From contig JAVBLG010000044.1 in assembly GCA_031553655.1 (NCBI GenBank), positions 16,785 through 80,784 on the forward strand: DNA of 64,000 bases, in the 5' to 3' direction. Each line of letters opens with the position of its first letter. The stretch's first letter is position 1. The notes below the pieces were generated by a model. That model ran no database searches and was not told the origin of the DNA. It saw only the letters and a program-made list of their open reading frames with translations. The stretch comes from JAVBLG01 sp031553655 (GTDB taxonomy: Bacteria > Desulfobacterota > Desulfovibrionia > Desulfovibrionales > Desulfovibrionaceae). Positions 34,000 to 41,711 of this stretch are shown piece after piece. Made by a program: the position numbers and the translations under genes.

Positions 34000-34080
34000 G
34001 GAGGGGCAATCCGCACGGCTCCAATCCGCCGGAGACGGAGTCAGTCGGCGGATGGAGCTGACTGTGGATTTAAACATACC
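34000..34080. repeat. 81-bp dispersed repeat R2, copy 2
   Basis: About 93% identical to 23765-23845, including the internal TCCGCCG/CGGCGGA inverted repeat. Its right end overlaps the last codons and stop of the ABC ATPase gene, so this copy may have supplied the present C-terminus (final residues WYV). Confidence 0.92.
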
Positions 34081-35119
34081 AGTGTGGCAGTAAAAATTCA
34101 AGGCCGCAGCTTTCTCCGGTTTCGGGACCAGGATCGCGTCGACCTTTTTGCACTCGTATTTCCTGATCATCAACTTTAACCAGATAATCCACTATTTCAC
34201 CGAGATAGGCACGGCGGGCCACTATGCCGCGCAGGCCGCCGTCGGTAAAATTTATTTCCGAAGGGCGGCAGGCCAGAGTGGCTCGCCCTTTGGCCGCCAG
34301 AGCCGCGTCTGGGAGTTTTTTTCCGGCAAGGCTCACACTTTGTCCGCCCAAGCTGAAGGTATTTTCTTTTAATCCCACTTCAATGAAGTTGGAAAGGCCG
34401 ATAAAACTGAAAACAAATTTGTTGGCCGGATGATTGTAAACATTGAGTGGGGTGTTAATTTGCTGCACGACGCCACTTTTCATAACCAGAATTCTGTCGG
34501 ACAGGGCCATGGCTTCGGACTGATCATGGGTGACGTAGATGATGGAAAAGCCGTATTCCTTTTGCAATGATTTTATTTCAAAACGCATTTCTTCCCGCAG
34601 GTGCGGGTCAAGGCTGGAGAGCGGCTCGTCCAGCAGCATCACATCAGGGTTTATGGCCAGGGCCCTGGCCAGGGCCACGCGCTGCTTTCCGCCGCCGGAA
34701 AGATCTTCGGGGCTTTTTTGCGCCGAGTCCAGCAAATTGGTGTGGGCCAGAGCGTCTCTGGTGGTTTTTTCTATTTCCGCTTTCGATTTATTGCGGATGC
34801 GTAGCGGAAAGGCCACGTTTTCAAATACAGTCATATGTGGAAATACGGCAAAAGCCTGAAAAACCATGCCGAAACCGCGTTTTTCCGGCGGGAGATAGTA
34901 ATTTTTGCTGCTGGAAGACAGCAAACGATCGCCCACATGAATTTCGCCTTCATCAATGTCTTCAAACCCGGCCACCATGCGCAAGGTAGTGGTTTTGCCG
35001 CAGCCTGAGGGACCGAGCATGGAAAAGCATTCGCCTTTGGATATTTCCAGATTCAGATTGTCTACGGCGATTACCTCGCCGAATTTTTTGGTTATATTGC
35101 TCAGACGCACATATGACAT
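34070..35119 (-). CDS. ABC transporter ATP-binding protein (ferric/phosphonate type), variant signature motif
   Basis: A 349-residue importer ATPase of the FbpC/PotA/CysA class. It has Walker A GPSGCGKTT (36-44), a Q-loop (GMVFQAFAVFPHM), Walker B MLLDEPLSSLD, switch His in YVTHDQSEAM, and a C-terminal TOBE-like regulatory domain (CRPSEINFTDGGLRGIV). The signature motif reads LSGGGKQR (140-147): the usual Gln of LSGGQ is Gly144, confirmed in the DNA. AAGGAG precedes the ATG. It is the second ATPase for a single fused permease in this operon, separated from the permease by about 170 bases with palindromic element C. The C-terminus overlaps repeat R2. Confidence 0.9.
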   Translation of the reverse strand: MSYVRLSNITKKFGEVIAVDNLNLEISKGECFSMLGPSGCGKTTTLRMVAGFEDIDEGEIHVGDRLLSSSSKNYYLPPEKRGFGMVFQAFAVFPHMTVFENVAFPLRIRNKSKAEIEKTTRDALAHTNLLDSAQKSPEDLSGGGKQRVALARALAINPDVMLLDEPLSSLDPHLREEMRFEIKSLQKEYGFSIIYVTHDQSEAMALSDRILVMKSGVVQQINTPLNVYNHPANKFVFSFIGLSNFIEVGLKENTFSLGGQSVSLAGKKLPDAALAAKGRATLACRPSEINFTDGGLRGIVARRAYLGEIVDYLVKVDDQEIRVQKGRRDPGPETGESCGLEFLLPHWYV

Positions 35120-35179
35120 TTAATTACTCCTTAACCTTATTCAAATATACCGGCTGATTTCAAAATTAGGCGGACTTAT

Positions 35180-35275
35180 CTCAGGGCAAGGCGTAAAGCT
35201 TGTTTGCGGGATAGGTGTACCCTTACGGCACTCAATTCGAGCAAAAAAGTTTTCCAACGCCGTCCTGGGACGAGG
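35180..35275. repeat. Intergenic palindromic element C, related to element A
   Basis: Contains ACTCAATTCGAGCAAAAAAG (around 35230-35249) followed by TTTTCCAACG, shared with 10508-10547. GGCGT/ACGCC-type arms (near 35190 and 35257) allow a long imperfect hairpin. It lies between the permease gene and the second ATPase gene. Confidence 0.7.
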
Positions 35276-35286
35276 CATCCGTAATT

Positions 35287-36987
35287 TTAATGGCGGCTTT
35301 TGCCCGTAAGCTTGGTAATCAGGCTCTGTCCGCAAATGATGATCACCAGGGCAATACTGGCCAGGGCCGCCGAATATACGGTCTCGCCGTCTTCGTTCAG
35401 AGTGTAGATGGCCACGCCTATGGTGCGCGTGGTGGGGCCGTAGAGCAACACGGAAACTGTCAATTCCCGTAGCGAAGGAAGAAAGATCAGGAAAAAGGCC
35501 GCGAACATGCCGGGCCGTACCAGAGGAATAACGATATCTTTCAGCGCCTGCCACATGCTGGCCCCACAGGCTCGGGCCGCCTCAACCAGCGAGTCATGCA
35601 CCTGCTCCAGAGCGGCGGAGTTGGCTTTCAGCGAAAAAGCCATGTAGCGCGCTATGTAAGCCACCAGAATAATCCACACGGTATTGTAAAGATTTATGCC
35701 GAACTTGCCGCTCCAGGCCAGAATAACGCCCAGGGCGATAACCGAGCCGGGCACGGAAAAGGGCAGCATGCCCAGAAATTCCAAAATGCCTTTGCCGCGC
35801 ACCTTCATTTTGACAATGACATAGGAAATCATCACTCCAGCGAACATAGTGATGAACGCGGCGGTAAGCCCGAGGGAAAGACTGTTCCAGATGGCATCTC
35901 TGGTAAGCTTCCAGTCAAAGAGGATGAACTTGTAGTTCGCCAGGGTCATATTTTCCCAGGTAAAAGGCAGGCCGTATGTTTTGAGGCCGCCCACCATGAA
36001 AATGGTGACTGTGGGCAGAACAATGGTAAAGGCGATGTAGGCGATGCAAAAAATGAAAAGGGGCATGCGCAGGCCGCGCAACTTGAGTTCCATGGGGCGG
36101 AAGCTCTTGCCGGCGATGATCTGGTAGCGGCCCTTGCCCAGCACCTTGTTTTGCAGCCAGATGATAAAGGCGGCGGTAACCACCAGCACCGAGGCCAGCA
36201 CCGTGCCGGTGCGTATGGAATCGAAACTGCCCGCGCTCTGGTGGATTTTTTCGTAAATCAGGGTTGGAATATTGTAAATGCCTATTTCAATACCCAATAC
36301 AGCCACCGTGCCGAAATGGGCCATGGAATAGAGCATGATCAAGAGTGCCCCGGAAAGAATGCTGGGCATTACCAGCGGAATGGTGATTTTGCGGGTAATG
36401 GTGAACAACCCGGCTCCGGATATGCGGGCCGATTCTTCCAATGTGGGATCCATACGCTCCAGCGCGCCGCACACCTGAATGAAAACAAAGGGGAAAAGAT
36501 ACATGGTCTCCACAATCATTATGCCCGTATAGCTGAAAATATCGAACATCGGGCCGGAAAAACCGAGGAAATCCATGAAAAATTTATTTATATAGCCCGA
36601 ACGGGGTGAAAGCAGCATTTTCCAGGCCAGAGCGCCGATGAACGAGGGCAGCATGAAGGGCACCAGAAACATCATCTTCATCAGCCCTTTGTAGGGCAGG
36701 TCGGTTCTGGTGACCAGCCACGCGAAAAAGGTGCCGATGGTGGTGCTCATCAGCGTAACCCCGCTGGCAATAATCAACGAGTTCATGAGCGCCTGATAGG
36801 TTTCGCCTTCGCTCAGAATTTTGACCATATCGCTGATATTGAGCTGGCCGTGCGCCCAGAAGGCATTGAAGAAAATCAGCAGCACCGGAACGGCCACCAC
36901 AAGCACCAGAATGCCTATGGACAGAAATAGAATAATTGGGGCGGTAAAACCGGAATTCCCCGCTCTTTGCGCGGAAACGTGACTCAT
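35287..36987 (-). CDS. Fused ABC permease (FbpB-like, ferric/phosphonate type)
   Basis: A 566-residue inner-membrane permease with about 12 helices made of two homologous halves. Each half has the BinDing-Protein-dependent (EAA) loop that docks an ATPase: EESARISGAGLFTITRKITIP in the first half (given as two parts, EESARISGAG and ITIPLV) and EAARACGASMWQALKDIVIP in the second. Single-chain two-domain permeases of this kind occur in FbpB-type iron and in 2-aminoethylphosphonate importers. Its ATG overlaps the stop of the upstream ATPase (ATGA). Because the halves are not identical, each could dock a different ATPase, and two ATPase genes flank it. Confidence 0.92.
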   Translation of the reverse strand: MSHVSAQRAGNSGFTAPIILFLSIGILVLVVAVPVLLIFFNAFWAHGQLNISDMVKILSEGETYQALMNSLIIASGVTLMSTTIGTFFAWLVTRTDLPYKGLMKMMFLVPFMLPSFIGALAWKMLLSPRSGYINKFFMDFLGFSGPMFDIFSYTGIMIVETMYLFPFVFIQVCGALERMDPTLEESARISGAGLFTITRKITIPLVMPSILSGALLIMLYSMAHFGTVAVLGIEIGIYNIPTLIYEKIHQSAGSFDSIRTGTVLASVLVVTAAFIIWLQNKVLGKGRYQIIAGKSFRPMELKLRGLRMPLFIFCIAYIAFTIVLPTVTIFMVGGLKTYGLPFTWENMTLANYKFILFDWKLTRDAIWNSLSLGLTAAFITMFAGVMISYVIVKMKVRGKGILEFLGMLPFSVPGSVIALGVILAWSGKFGINLYNTVWIILVAYIARYMAFSLKANSAALEQVHDSLVEAARACGASMWQALKDIVIPLVRPGMFAAFFLIFLPSLRELTVSVLLYGPTTRTIGVAIYTLNEDGETVYSAALASIALVIIICGQSLITKLTGKSRH

Positions 36988-38087
36988 TTGCTTTCCTCCG
37001 CCAGGTTCTCAAACCAATGGATATCCCAAAACGACAGGGCGCACTTTTCGCCTTCCTTGAACATCAAATCACCGGCCAGGGCCACATGGGTTTCAATGGC
37101 CGTGCGCATGGGCGCGCCGTCGACATCAATAAGATAGTCGATCATCGATCCTAAAAAACTGGCGCGCTTGATCACCCCGCGCAGCGGCTCGGGAGAGGAA
37201 GAAAGTGGGGAGGAGGCGCGGCTCAATTTTATGTCCGAAGGGCGGCAGGCGGCCACTTTTATGGCGGAGGCGTTTTTCGGGCACACGAAAGGAATTTTCT
37301 GGCTGCCGCCGTTCACCAGCATGGCCCCGTTTTCATGGTGTACTGGAATGAAATTGGACATGCCCATAAAACGGAAAACAAAGTCATCCACTGGTTTTTC
37401 AAAAACCTCGCTGGGAGAGCCGATCTGGCGGATACGTCCTTTTTCGTCCATTATGGCCAGACGGTCGGAGATGGCCAGGGCAATTTCCTGATCATGGGTC
37501 ACATAAAAAATGGTGATGCCCAAATTTTTTTGCAGGGCTTTGATTTCAAAGCGCATTTCCTCGCGCAGATTGGCGTCCAGGTTGCACAGAGGCTCGTCGA
37601 GCAGCATTAGCGAAGGTTTGGCCACCAGGGCTCTGGCCAGGGCCACGCGCTGCTGTTGGCCGCCGGAAAGCTGCGAGGGCATACGTTTTTCCAGTCCGCC
37701 AAGGCCGACCATTTCTACAGTTTCCATCACTCTGGCGCGGAGTTCTCCAGACTGAACCCTGGCCAGTTTCAAAGGATAACCGACATTGTCGAACACGCTC
37801 ATATGCGGCCACACCGCATAATCCTGAAAAACCACGCCCAGATCGCGCTTGTCGGGCGAAACGTTCACCCCCGAGGCCGGATCGGCCACCAGAGTGTCGT
37901 CAATGTGTATGGTGCCGGACTGCTGGTTTTCAAAGCCCGCGAGAAGGCGCATTAAAACCGTTTTTCCGCAGCCTGACGGCCCCAGCAGAGTGAAGCATTC
38001 CCCGTGTTCCACTGTGAGCGAAAGATCGCTGAACACGTCGTGCTTGTCATAGCGCTTGAAAATTTTGTTGAGCTTGATGTCGGCCAT
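36984..38087 (-). CDS. ABC transporter ATP-binding protein (ferric/phosphonate type)
   Basis: A 367-residue importer ATPase with all motifs intact: Walker A GPSGCGKTVLM, Q-loop VVFQDYAVWPHM, signature LSGGQQQRVALARAL, Walker B LMLLDEPLCNLD and switch His YVTHDQEIAL. A C-terminal TOBE-like domain follows (ACRPSDIKLSRASS onwards). It is the canonical partner in the operon, compared with the second ATPase at the far end, which has LSGGG. It overlaps the permease by four bases. A terminator-like hairpin lies between it and the binding-protein gene upstream, which would give less ATPase than binding protein. Confidence 0.92.
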   Translation of the reverse strand: MADIKLNKIFKRYDKHDVFSDLSLTVEHGECFTLLGPSGCGKTVLMRLLAGFENQQSGTIHIDDTLVADPASGVNVSPDKRDLGVVFQDYAVWPHMSVFDNVGYPLKLARVQSGELRARVMETVEMVGLGGLEKRMPSQLSGGQQQRVALARALVAKPSLMLLDEPLCNLDANLREEMRFEIKALQKNLGITIFYVTHDQEIALAISDRLAIMDEKGRIRQIGSPSEVFEKPVDDFVFRFMGMSNFIPVHHENGAMLVNGGSQKIPFVCPKNASAIKVAACRPSDIKLSRASSPLSSSPEPLRGVIKRASFLGSMIDYLIDVDGAPMRTAIETHVALAGDLMFKEGEKCALSFWDIHWFENLAEESK

Positions 38088-38146
38088 CTTTAATTATCCA
38101 TTAAAAGTGTGAGTTTAAGTGTAATTGAGAGCGAATAATAAATTTG

Positions 38147-38179
38147 AAAAAGCGGCACTCCCACATGTGGGAGTGCCGC
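38147..38179 (-). terminator. Attenuating terminator between binding protein and ATPase genes
   Basis: A perfect palindrome, GCGGCACTCCCACA and its complement (38152-38179), followed on the minus strand by five T residues (38147-38151). Partial termination here fits the usual excess of binding protein over membrane components. Confidence 0.85.
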
Positions 38180-38198
38180 CGCACAATTTGTAGCGTGT

Positions 38199-39191
38199 TT
38201 AGCGTTTTTGCATGATGTCGCTGAACCGCTTGACGGTGTCTTCCTTGGATTGGATCAGATCGGAATAGGAGCCGACTTTGATGGCGCGCTTCATGGCGTC
38301 TTCCGAGCTGGGCAGCTTGAATTCGGCCGGGGAGGGCACGTCGGCGCGTACCGGCAGGGTGCCTTCAGAGGCGATTATGGTTTGCCCGTCTTTGGAAAGC
38401 AAAAAGTCCACAAATTTTTTGGCCGCGTCCATGTGCGCCGCGCTTTTGAAAATGCACACCGGGCTGGGAATTACAAGCATTTCCTGCGGATAGGCCATGG
38501 CCATGGTAGCGCCTTTTTTGATTTTGTCGTTGGCTATGTAGTCAACAGCCAAGCTGGCCAGAAGGTCGCCAGACGACGTGTCGTCCACCACCTGCCCGGA
38601 CCCCTTGCCCATTTTGGCATTGTTGGCCTTGAGCCGCTGAATATATTCCCAGCCGAATTGCTTGACCAGCAGAGCCACGCTCATATAGGACGTGCCGGAA
38701 AGGGCCGGGTTGGCTATTCCGTAAGCGCCTTTGAAAGCGGGTTTTTCCAGATCGCTCCAGCTCTTGGGGGCTTCTTTTACAAAGCGGGTATTGTAGGCAA
38801 TTCCCAAGGTGCCCAGGCGGGCAGGGGTGAACGATCCGTCAAAGTCTTCCAGTGGGTTGAGTATGTTCTTGGCTTCGGGGGAAATGTATTTTTCAAGGAT
38901 ACCTTCGGCCTTCATTTTATAGAAGTCCGGCACTTCGCTGGTCCAGAGCACGTCGGCCATAATTTTGCCGCTTTCACGCTCAGCGGCGATTTTAGCCATC
39001 AGTTTGCCCGCGCCGGCGGACTGGTAGTCCATTTCAATATTGGGATTTTTTTTGGTGAACTCGGCGGCCAGCTTGCCGATGAGTGATTCTTTCATGGATG
39101 TGTAGACCATGAGTTTTTCCTTGGCCTCGGCCTTTACCGCCATGCCCGGAAGCAGCGACAATGCCATTATCAATGCGAGCAGAATTTTCAT
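38199..39191 (-). CDS. Periplasmic ferric-type ABC substrate-binding protein
   Basis: A 330-residue extracytoplasmic binding protein with a signal peptide (MKILLALIMALSLLPGMA, cleavage near AEA-KEKL). The mature start LMVYTSMKESLIGKLAAEFTK and the block GAGKLMAKIAAERESGKIMADVLW match the FbpA/AfuA iron and 2-aminoethylphosphonate family. TLGIAYNTRFV, YGIANPALSGTSY and KKFVDFLLSKDGQ are further family motifs. The start is the ATG after AAGGAGA; the frame is open upstream for 80 codons but has no site there. The exact ligand, Fe3+, phosphonate or another oxyanion, is not decided by the sequence. Confidence 0.93.
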   Translation of the reverse strand: MKILLALIMALSLLPGMAVKAEAKEKLMVYTSMKESLIGKLAAEFTKKNPNIEMDYQSAGAGKLMAKIAAERESGKIMADVLWTSEVPDFYKMKAEGILEKYISPEAKNILNPLEDFDGSFTPARLGTLGIAYNTRFVKEAPKSWSDLEKPAFKGAYGIANPALSGTSYMSVALLVKQFGWEYIQRLKANNAKMGKGSGQVVDDTSSGDLLASLAVDYIANDKIKKGATMAMAYPQEMLVIPSPVCIFKSAAHMDAAKKFVDFLLSKDGQTIIASEGTLPVRADVPSPAEFKLPSSEDAMKRAIKVGSYSDLIQSKEDTVKRFSDIMQKR

Positions 39192-39453
39192 AGCCGTTAA
39201 ATCTCCTTGCACAGGAGCCGTTCGCGGATAGCTCCCAACGCGTTGATTTGAAGAAAAAAGCCCTGTCTCGGCACGACGTCGGCCGCCGTGCGACAACAGG
39301 TTGCCTATGTGGCCGGAAAATTGTTTCTTTTGGGAAACAAAGCACAATTGGCTCAAGTTGGCAAGGCTAAAATCATGCTTATATACTGTCAAGACTCGCT
39401 TAATGTCAAAATCGGCTAATCCCGACTTGAGCATGCTCATGTTTTCAATTATA
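39192..39453 (-). promoter_or_regulatory. Long leader of the ABC importer operon with candidate -10
   Basis: A TATAAT (-10) lies at 39453-39448 on the minus strand; the -35 is poor. The resulting leader of about 250 bases contains a small hairpin (TTGTTTC/GAAACAA) and a terminator-like stem before the ribosome site. I did not recognise it as any named riboswitch class. The rest of the divergent gap, to gmhA, is AT-rich and has an AATTAG/CTAATT palindrome at 39510-39526. Confidence 0.45.
39254..39300 (-). terminator. Terminator-like hairpin inside the importer leader
   Basis: CCTGT/ACAGG outer and CACG/CGTG inner pairs (39262-39300) form a 14-pair stem with two mismatches and some G-U. Six T residues follow on the minus strand. 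It ends about 60 bases before the binding-protein start, the position expected for attenuation. Confidence 0.6.
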
Positions 39454-39576
39454 CTGCCCGCTCATGACATTTTATCTTTTTAAGATACAAAATAGTAATT
39501 GCCTTGATTAATTAGCATAACTAATTGGCTTTGTTTATATAAAAATAAGATATGTCACCCTCGACCGGGAGGCCCG

Positions 39577-40191
39577 ATGAAGCCGCTTGACATAATCAAA
39601 CGTCATGCCGAAGACGGCGTGAGTGTGCGCATGGATTTTTTCGGCTCCAGGGCCGGGCAAATTGAGGAGGCGGCTGGTAAAATAGCCGTATGCATGGCTT
39701 CAGGCGGCACGCTTTTCCTCTGCGGCAACGGAGGCAGCGCCGCCGACGCCCAGCATTTGGCCGGGGAGTTTGTAAACCGTTTTCTTATTGATCGCCCGCC
39801 GCTTCCGGCCGTGGCCCTGTCTACCGACACTTCGGTACTCACCGCCATTGGCAACGACTTCGGCTTTAACCTGGTTTTTGCCAAGCAAATAAGGGCACTG
39901 GGTAAAAATGGCGATGCTTTGCTGGCCATATCCACGTCGGGCAACAGCCCCAATGTGCTTGAAGCGATCAAGGCCGCCCGCGAGATCGGTATGGTCATAA
40001 TAGGCCTCACCGGGCAAGGTGGAGGGGCCATGGCCGCAATGTGCGACGTTCTGCTTGACGTGCCCTCACCTCTTACCCCGCTGGTGCAGGAGACGCATAT
40101 AGCCGTCGGGCATGTCATTTGTTCCCTGGTTGATCACTTTTTGTTCGAAAATCCCGAAAGCATAAAAAGTTTAATAAATAACGAGAAATAA
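39577..40191 (+). CDS. gmhA: Phosphoheptose isomerase
   Basis: Converts sedoheptulose-7-phosphate to D-glycero-D-manno-heptose-7-phosphate, the first step of LPS core heptose synthesis. The 204-residue SIS-fold protein shows LFLCGNGGSAADAQHLAGEF, the GmhA phosphate-binding and active-site motif, then ALSTDTSVLTAIGND and ISTSGNSPNVLEA. The C-terminal VQETHIAVGHVICSLVDHF contains the catalytic His/Glu region. GGGAGG precedes the ATG. It starts the plus-strand run gmhA-fmdB-hemC and shows that this organism makes heptose-containing LPS. Confidence 0.95.
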   Translation: MKPLDIIKRHAEDGVSVRMDFFGSRAGQIEEAAGKIAVCMASGGTLFLCGNGGSAADAQHLAGEFVNRFLIDRPPLPAVALSTDTSVLTAIGNDFGFNLVFAKQIRALGKNGDALLAISTSGNSPNVLEAIKAAREIGMVIIGLTGQGGGAMAAMCDVLLDVPSPLTPLVQETHIAVGHVICSLVDHFLFENPESIKSLINNEK

Positions 40192-40193
40192 AC

Positions 40194-40427
40194 ATGCCCA
40201 TTTACGAATACCACTGCGATCTGTGCCAGCGCGACTTTGAGGAACTGGTTTTTGACGACAAAAATCCCCCCTGTCCGGAATGCGGCGGGGCCAAAACCCA
40301 CAAGCTGATGTCTCGTCCGTGTCGCCATCGCGACAGCGACGGAGGCGGCGATTATTCCGCTCCTTCCAGTGGCGGAGGTGGTGGGTGTGCGGGGTGTTCG
40401 GGCGGAAATTGCGCATCATGCCATTGA
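40194..40427 (+). CDS. FmdB-like zinc-ribbon protein
   Basis: A 77-residue protein beginning MPIYEYHCDLC, the FmdB/PF09723 signature. Two CxxC knuckles (CDLC and CPEC) should bind one zinc ion. The C-terminal half is a Gly/Ser-rich tail ending with a second Cys cluster, GCAGCSGGNCASC. Such small regulators are widespread and mostly uncharacterised; FmdB itself was proposed to regulate formamidase genes. It starts two bases after the gmhA stop and is co-translated. Confidence 0.92.
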   Translation: MPIYEYHCDLCQRDFEELVFDDKNPPCPECGGAKTHKLMSRPCRHRDSDGGGDYSAPSSGGGGGCAGCSGGNCASCH

Positions 40428-40632
40428 ACCGCCGCACTGCGCCGCATCGGATGTCGGCGGGCGTAGCCCGACCGACGCGGCTTGGCGGCTCAAAGGGCGG
40501 CTACAGCCGCCGTCTGCGACGCTTATAAGGAAGTTCCGCTTAAGGGTTGCATTAATCGTGAACAAATTGCCCCGCTGCCTGACAGGCTGTGGTCATCATA
40601 CTAGTAGTGTCTTTTGCCATCAGCAGGTAATA

Positions 40633-41556
40633 ATGAAAAAAATTGTAATAGCCACACGCGGCAGCCAGCTCGCCCTCTGGCAGGCCAATCACATCAAGGC
40701 CGAGCTTGAAGCTTTGCGGCCGGGCCTGGAAGTTGAGCTTTTAATTCTCAAGACCAAGGGCGATATCATTTTGGACGTGCCTCTGGCCAAGGTGGGCGGC
40801 AAAGGGCTTTTCGTCAAGGAAATTGAAGATGCCCTGCTGAACGGGCAGGCCGATCTTGCTGTGCATAGTATGAAAGACGTGCCCATGGAACTTCCGGCCG
40901 GACTGCTGCTGGGCTGCGTGCCCAGGCGCGAAAGCCCGCGCGATCTTTTCCTTTCGCACCAGTGGAACAACCTCGACGAGTTGCCGCAAGGCTCCACTGT
41001 GGGCACCAGCAGCTTGCGCCGCCAGGCCCAACTTCTGGCCATGCGCCCGGACTTGAAGATAGTTTCCCTGCGCGGCAATGTGGATACCCGCCTGCGCAAA
41101 TTGGCCGAAGGGCAGTTTAGCGCCATCATTCTGGCCGAAGCCGGTGTGAAGCGTCTCGGATTGTCCGCCCCGATGATGACCGCGCTTGAGCCGTTGTCTT
41201 TTATCCCGGCGGTAGGGCAGGGAGCGTTGGGCATTGAATGCCGAGCCGATCGCCCGGATGTGCTCGAACTTTTGCGCCCGCTGGAAGATCGTTCCGCCCG
41301 CATATGCGTGGAAGCCGAACGCGGGTTCCTGGCCGGGCTTGAGGGCGGCTGCCAAGCCCCCATTGCCGGGCATGCGGTTATGACCGGCGCGGACGAGTTC
41401 AGCCTCGAAGGGCTGGTGTGTGACCTTGACGGAACCGGCGCGGTGCGTATGAACGCCGCCGGGCGCGAAGATAATGCCCGAGAGACTGGTCTTGCCCTTG
41501 CCCGAAAGGTTCTGGATGCCGGGGGGCGCAGTATTATGGATAAATTATATAGTTAA
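40633..41556 (+). CDS. hemC: Hydroxymethylbilane synthase (porphobilinogen deaminase)
   Basis: Assembles four porphobilinogens into hydroxymethylbilane for haem, sirohaem and cobalamin synthesis. The 307-residue protein begins KKIVIATRGSQLALWQAN and has VHSMKDVPMELP, GTSSLRRQAQL and the dipyrromethane-cofactor cysteine in GLEGGCQAPIAGHA. The start is the ATG after AGGT; the frame is open for another 88 codons upstream through GC-rich intergenic DNA but has no homology there. It is followed by a strong double hairpin. Sirohaem demand would be high in a sulphate reducer, if that is what this organism is. Confidence 0.96.
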   Translation: MKKIVIATRGSQLALWQANHIKAELEALRPGLEVELLILKTKGDIILDVPLAKVGGKGLFVKEIEDALLNGQADLAVHSMKDVPMELPAGLLLGCVPRRESPRDLFLSHQWNNLDELPQGSTVGTSSLRRQAQLLAMRPDLKIVSLRGNVDTRLRKLAEGQFSAIILAEAGVKRLGLSAPMMTALEPLSFIPAVGQGALGIECRADRPDVLELLRPLEDRSARICVEAERGFLAGLEGGCQAPIAGHAVMTGADEFSLEGLVCDLDGTGAVRMNAAGREDNARETGLALARKVLDAGGRSIMDKLYS

Positions 41557-41679
41557 AAAGCCGATTTTTGTTTTCAGGCGAGGAAAACGGTTTTTCTGAA
41601 CCGGAGATGGAACTTTTTCGGTTCATCTTAGGTTCAGAAAAGCCGTTTGACGAAGTATGGGAATAAAAAGCGGCTTTTT
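41555..41679. repeat. Nested palindromic element D downstream of hemC
   Basis: Outer arms AAAAAGCCG (41555-41563) and CGGCTTTTT (41671-41679) enclose inner arms AACGGTTTTTCTGAACC (41586-41602) and 41631-41647 with one G-U-type mismatch. It carries the borders CGAGGAAAAC (41579) and TGACGAAGTAT (41648) shared with elements B and E. The outer hairpin ends in T residues and probably terminates hemC. Confidence 0.8.
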
Positions 41680-41711
41680 AGAAAAATAAAATACAAAAAT
41701 GTAGAGCAAAA

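Noticed and set aside
39192..39440. Longer binding protein starting upstream of the signal peptide
   Set aside because: The extra residues would bury the signal peptide. The chosen ATG has AAGGAGA at the right distance.
40369..40632. Longer HemC with 88 extra N-terminal residues
   Set aside because: The upstream part has no family similarity and an overlapping GC-rich hairpin. The internal ATG has a ribosome site and the invariant HemC start.
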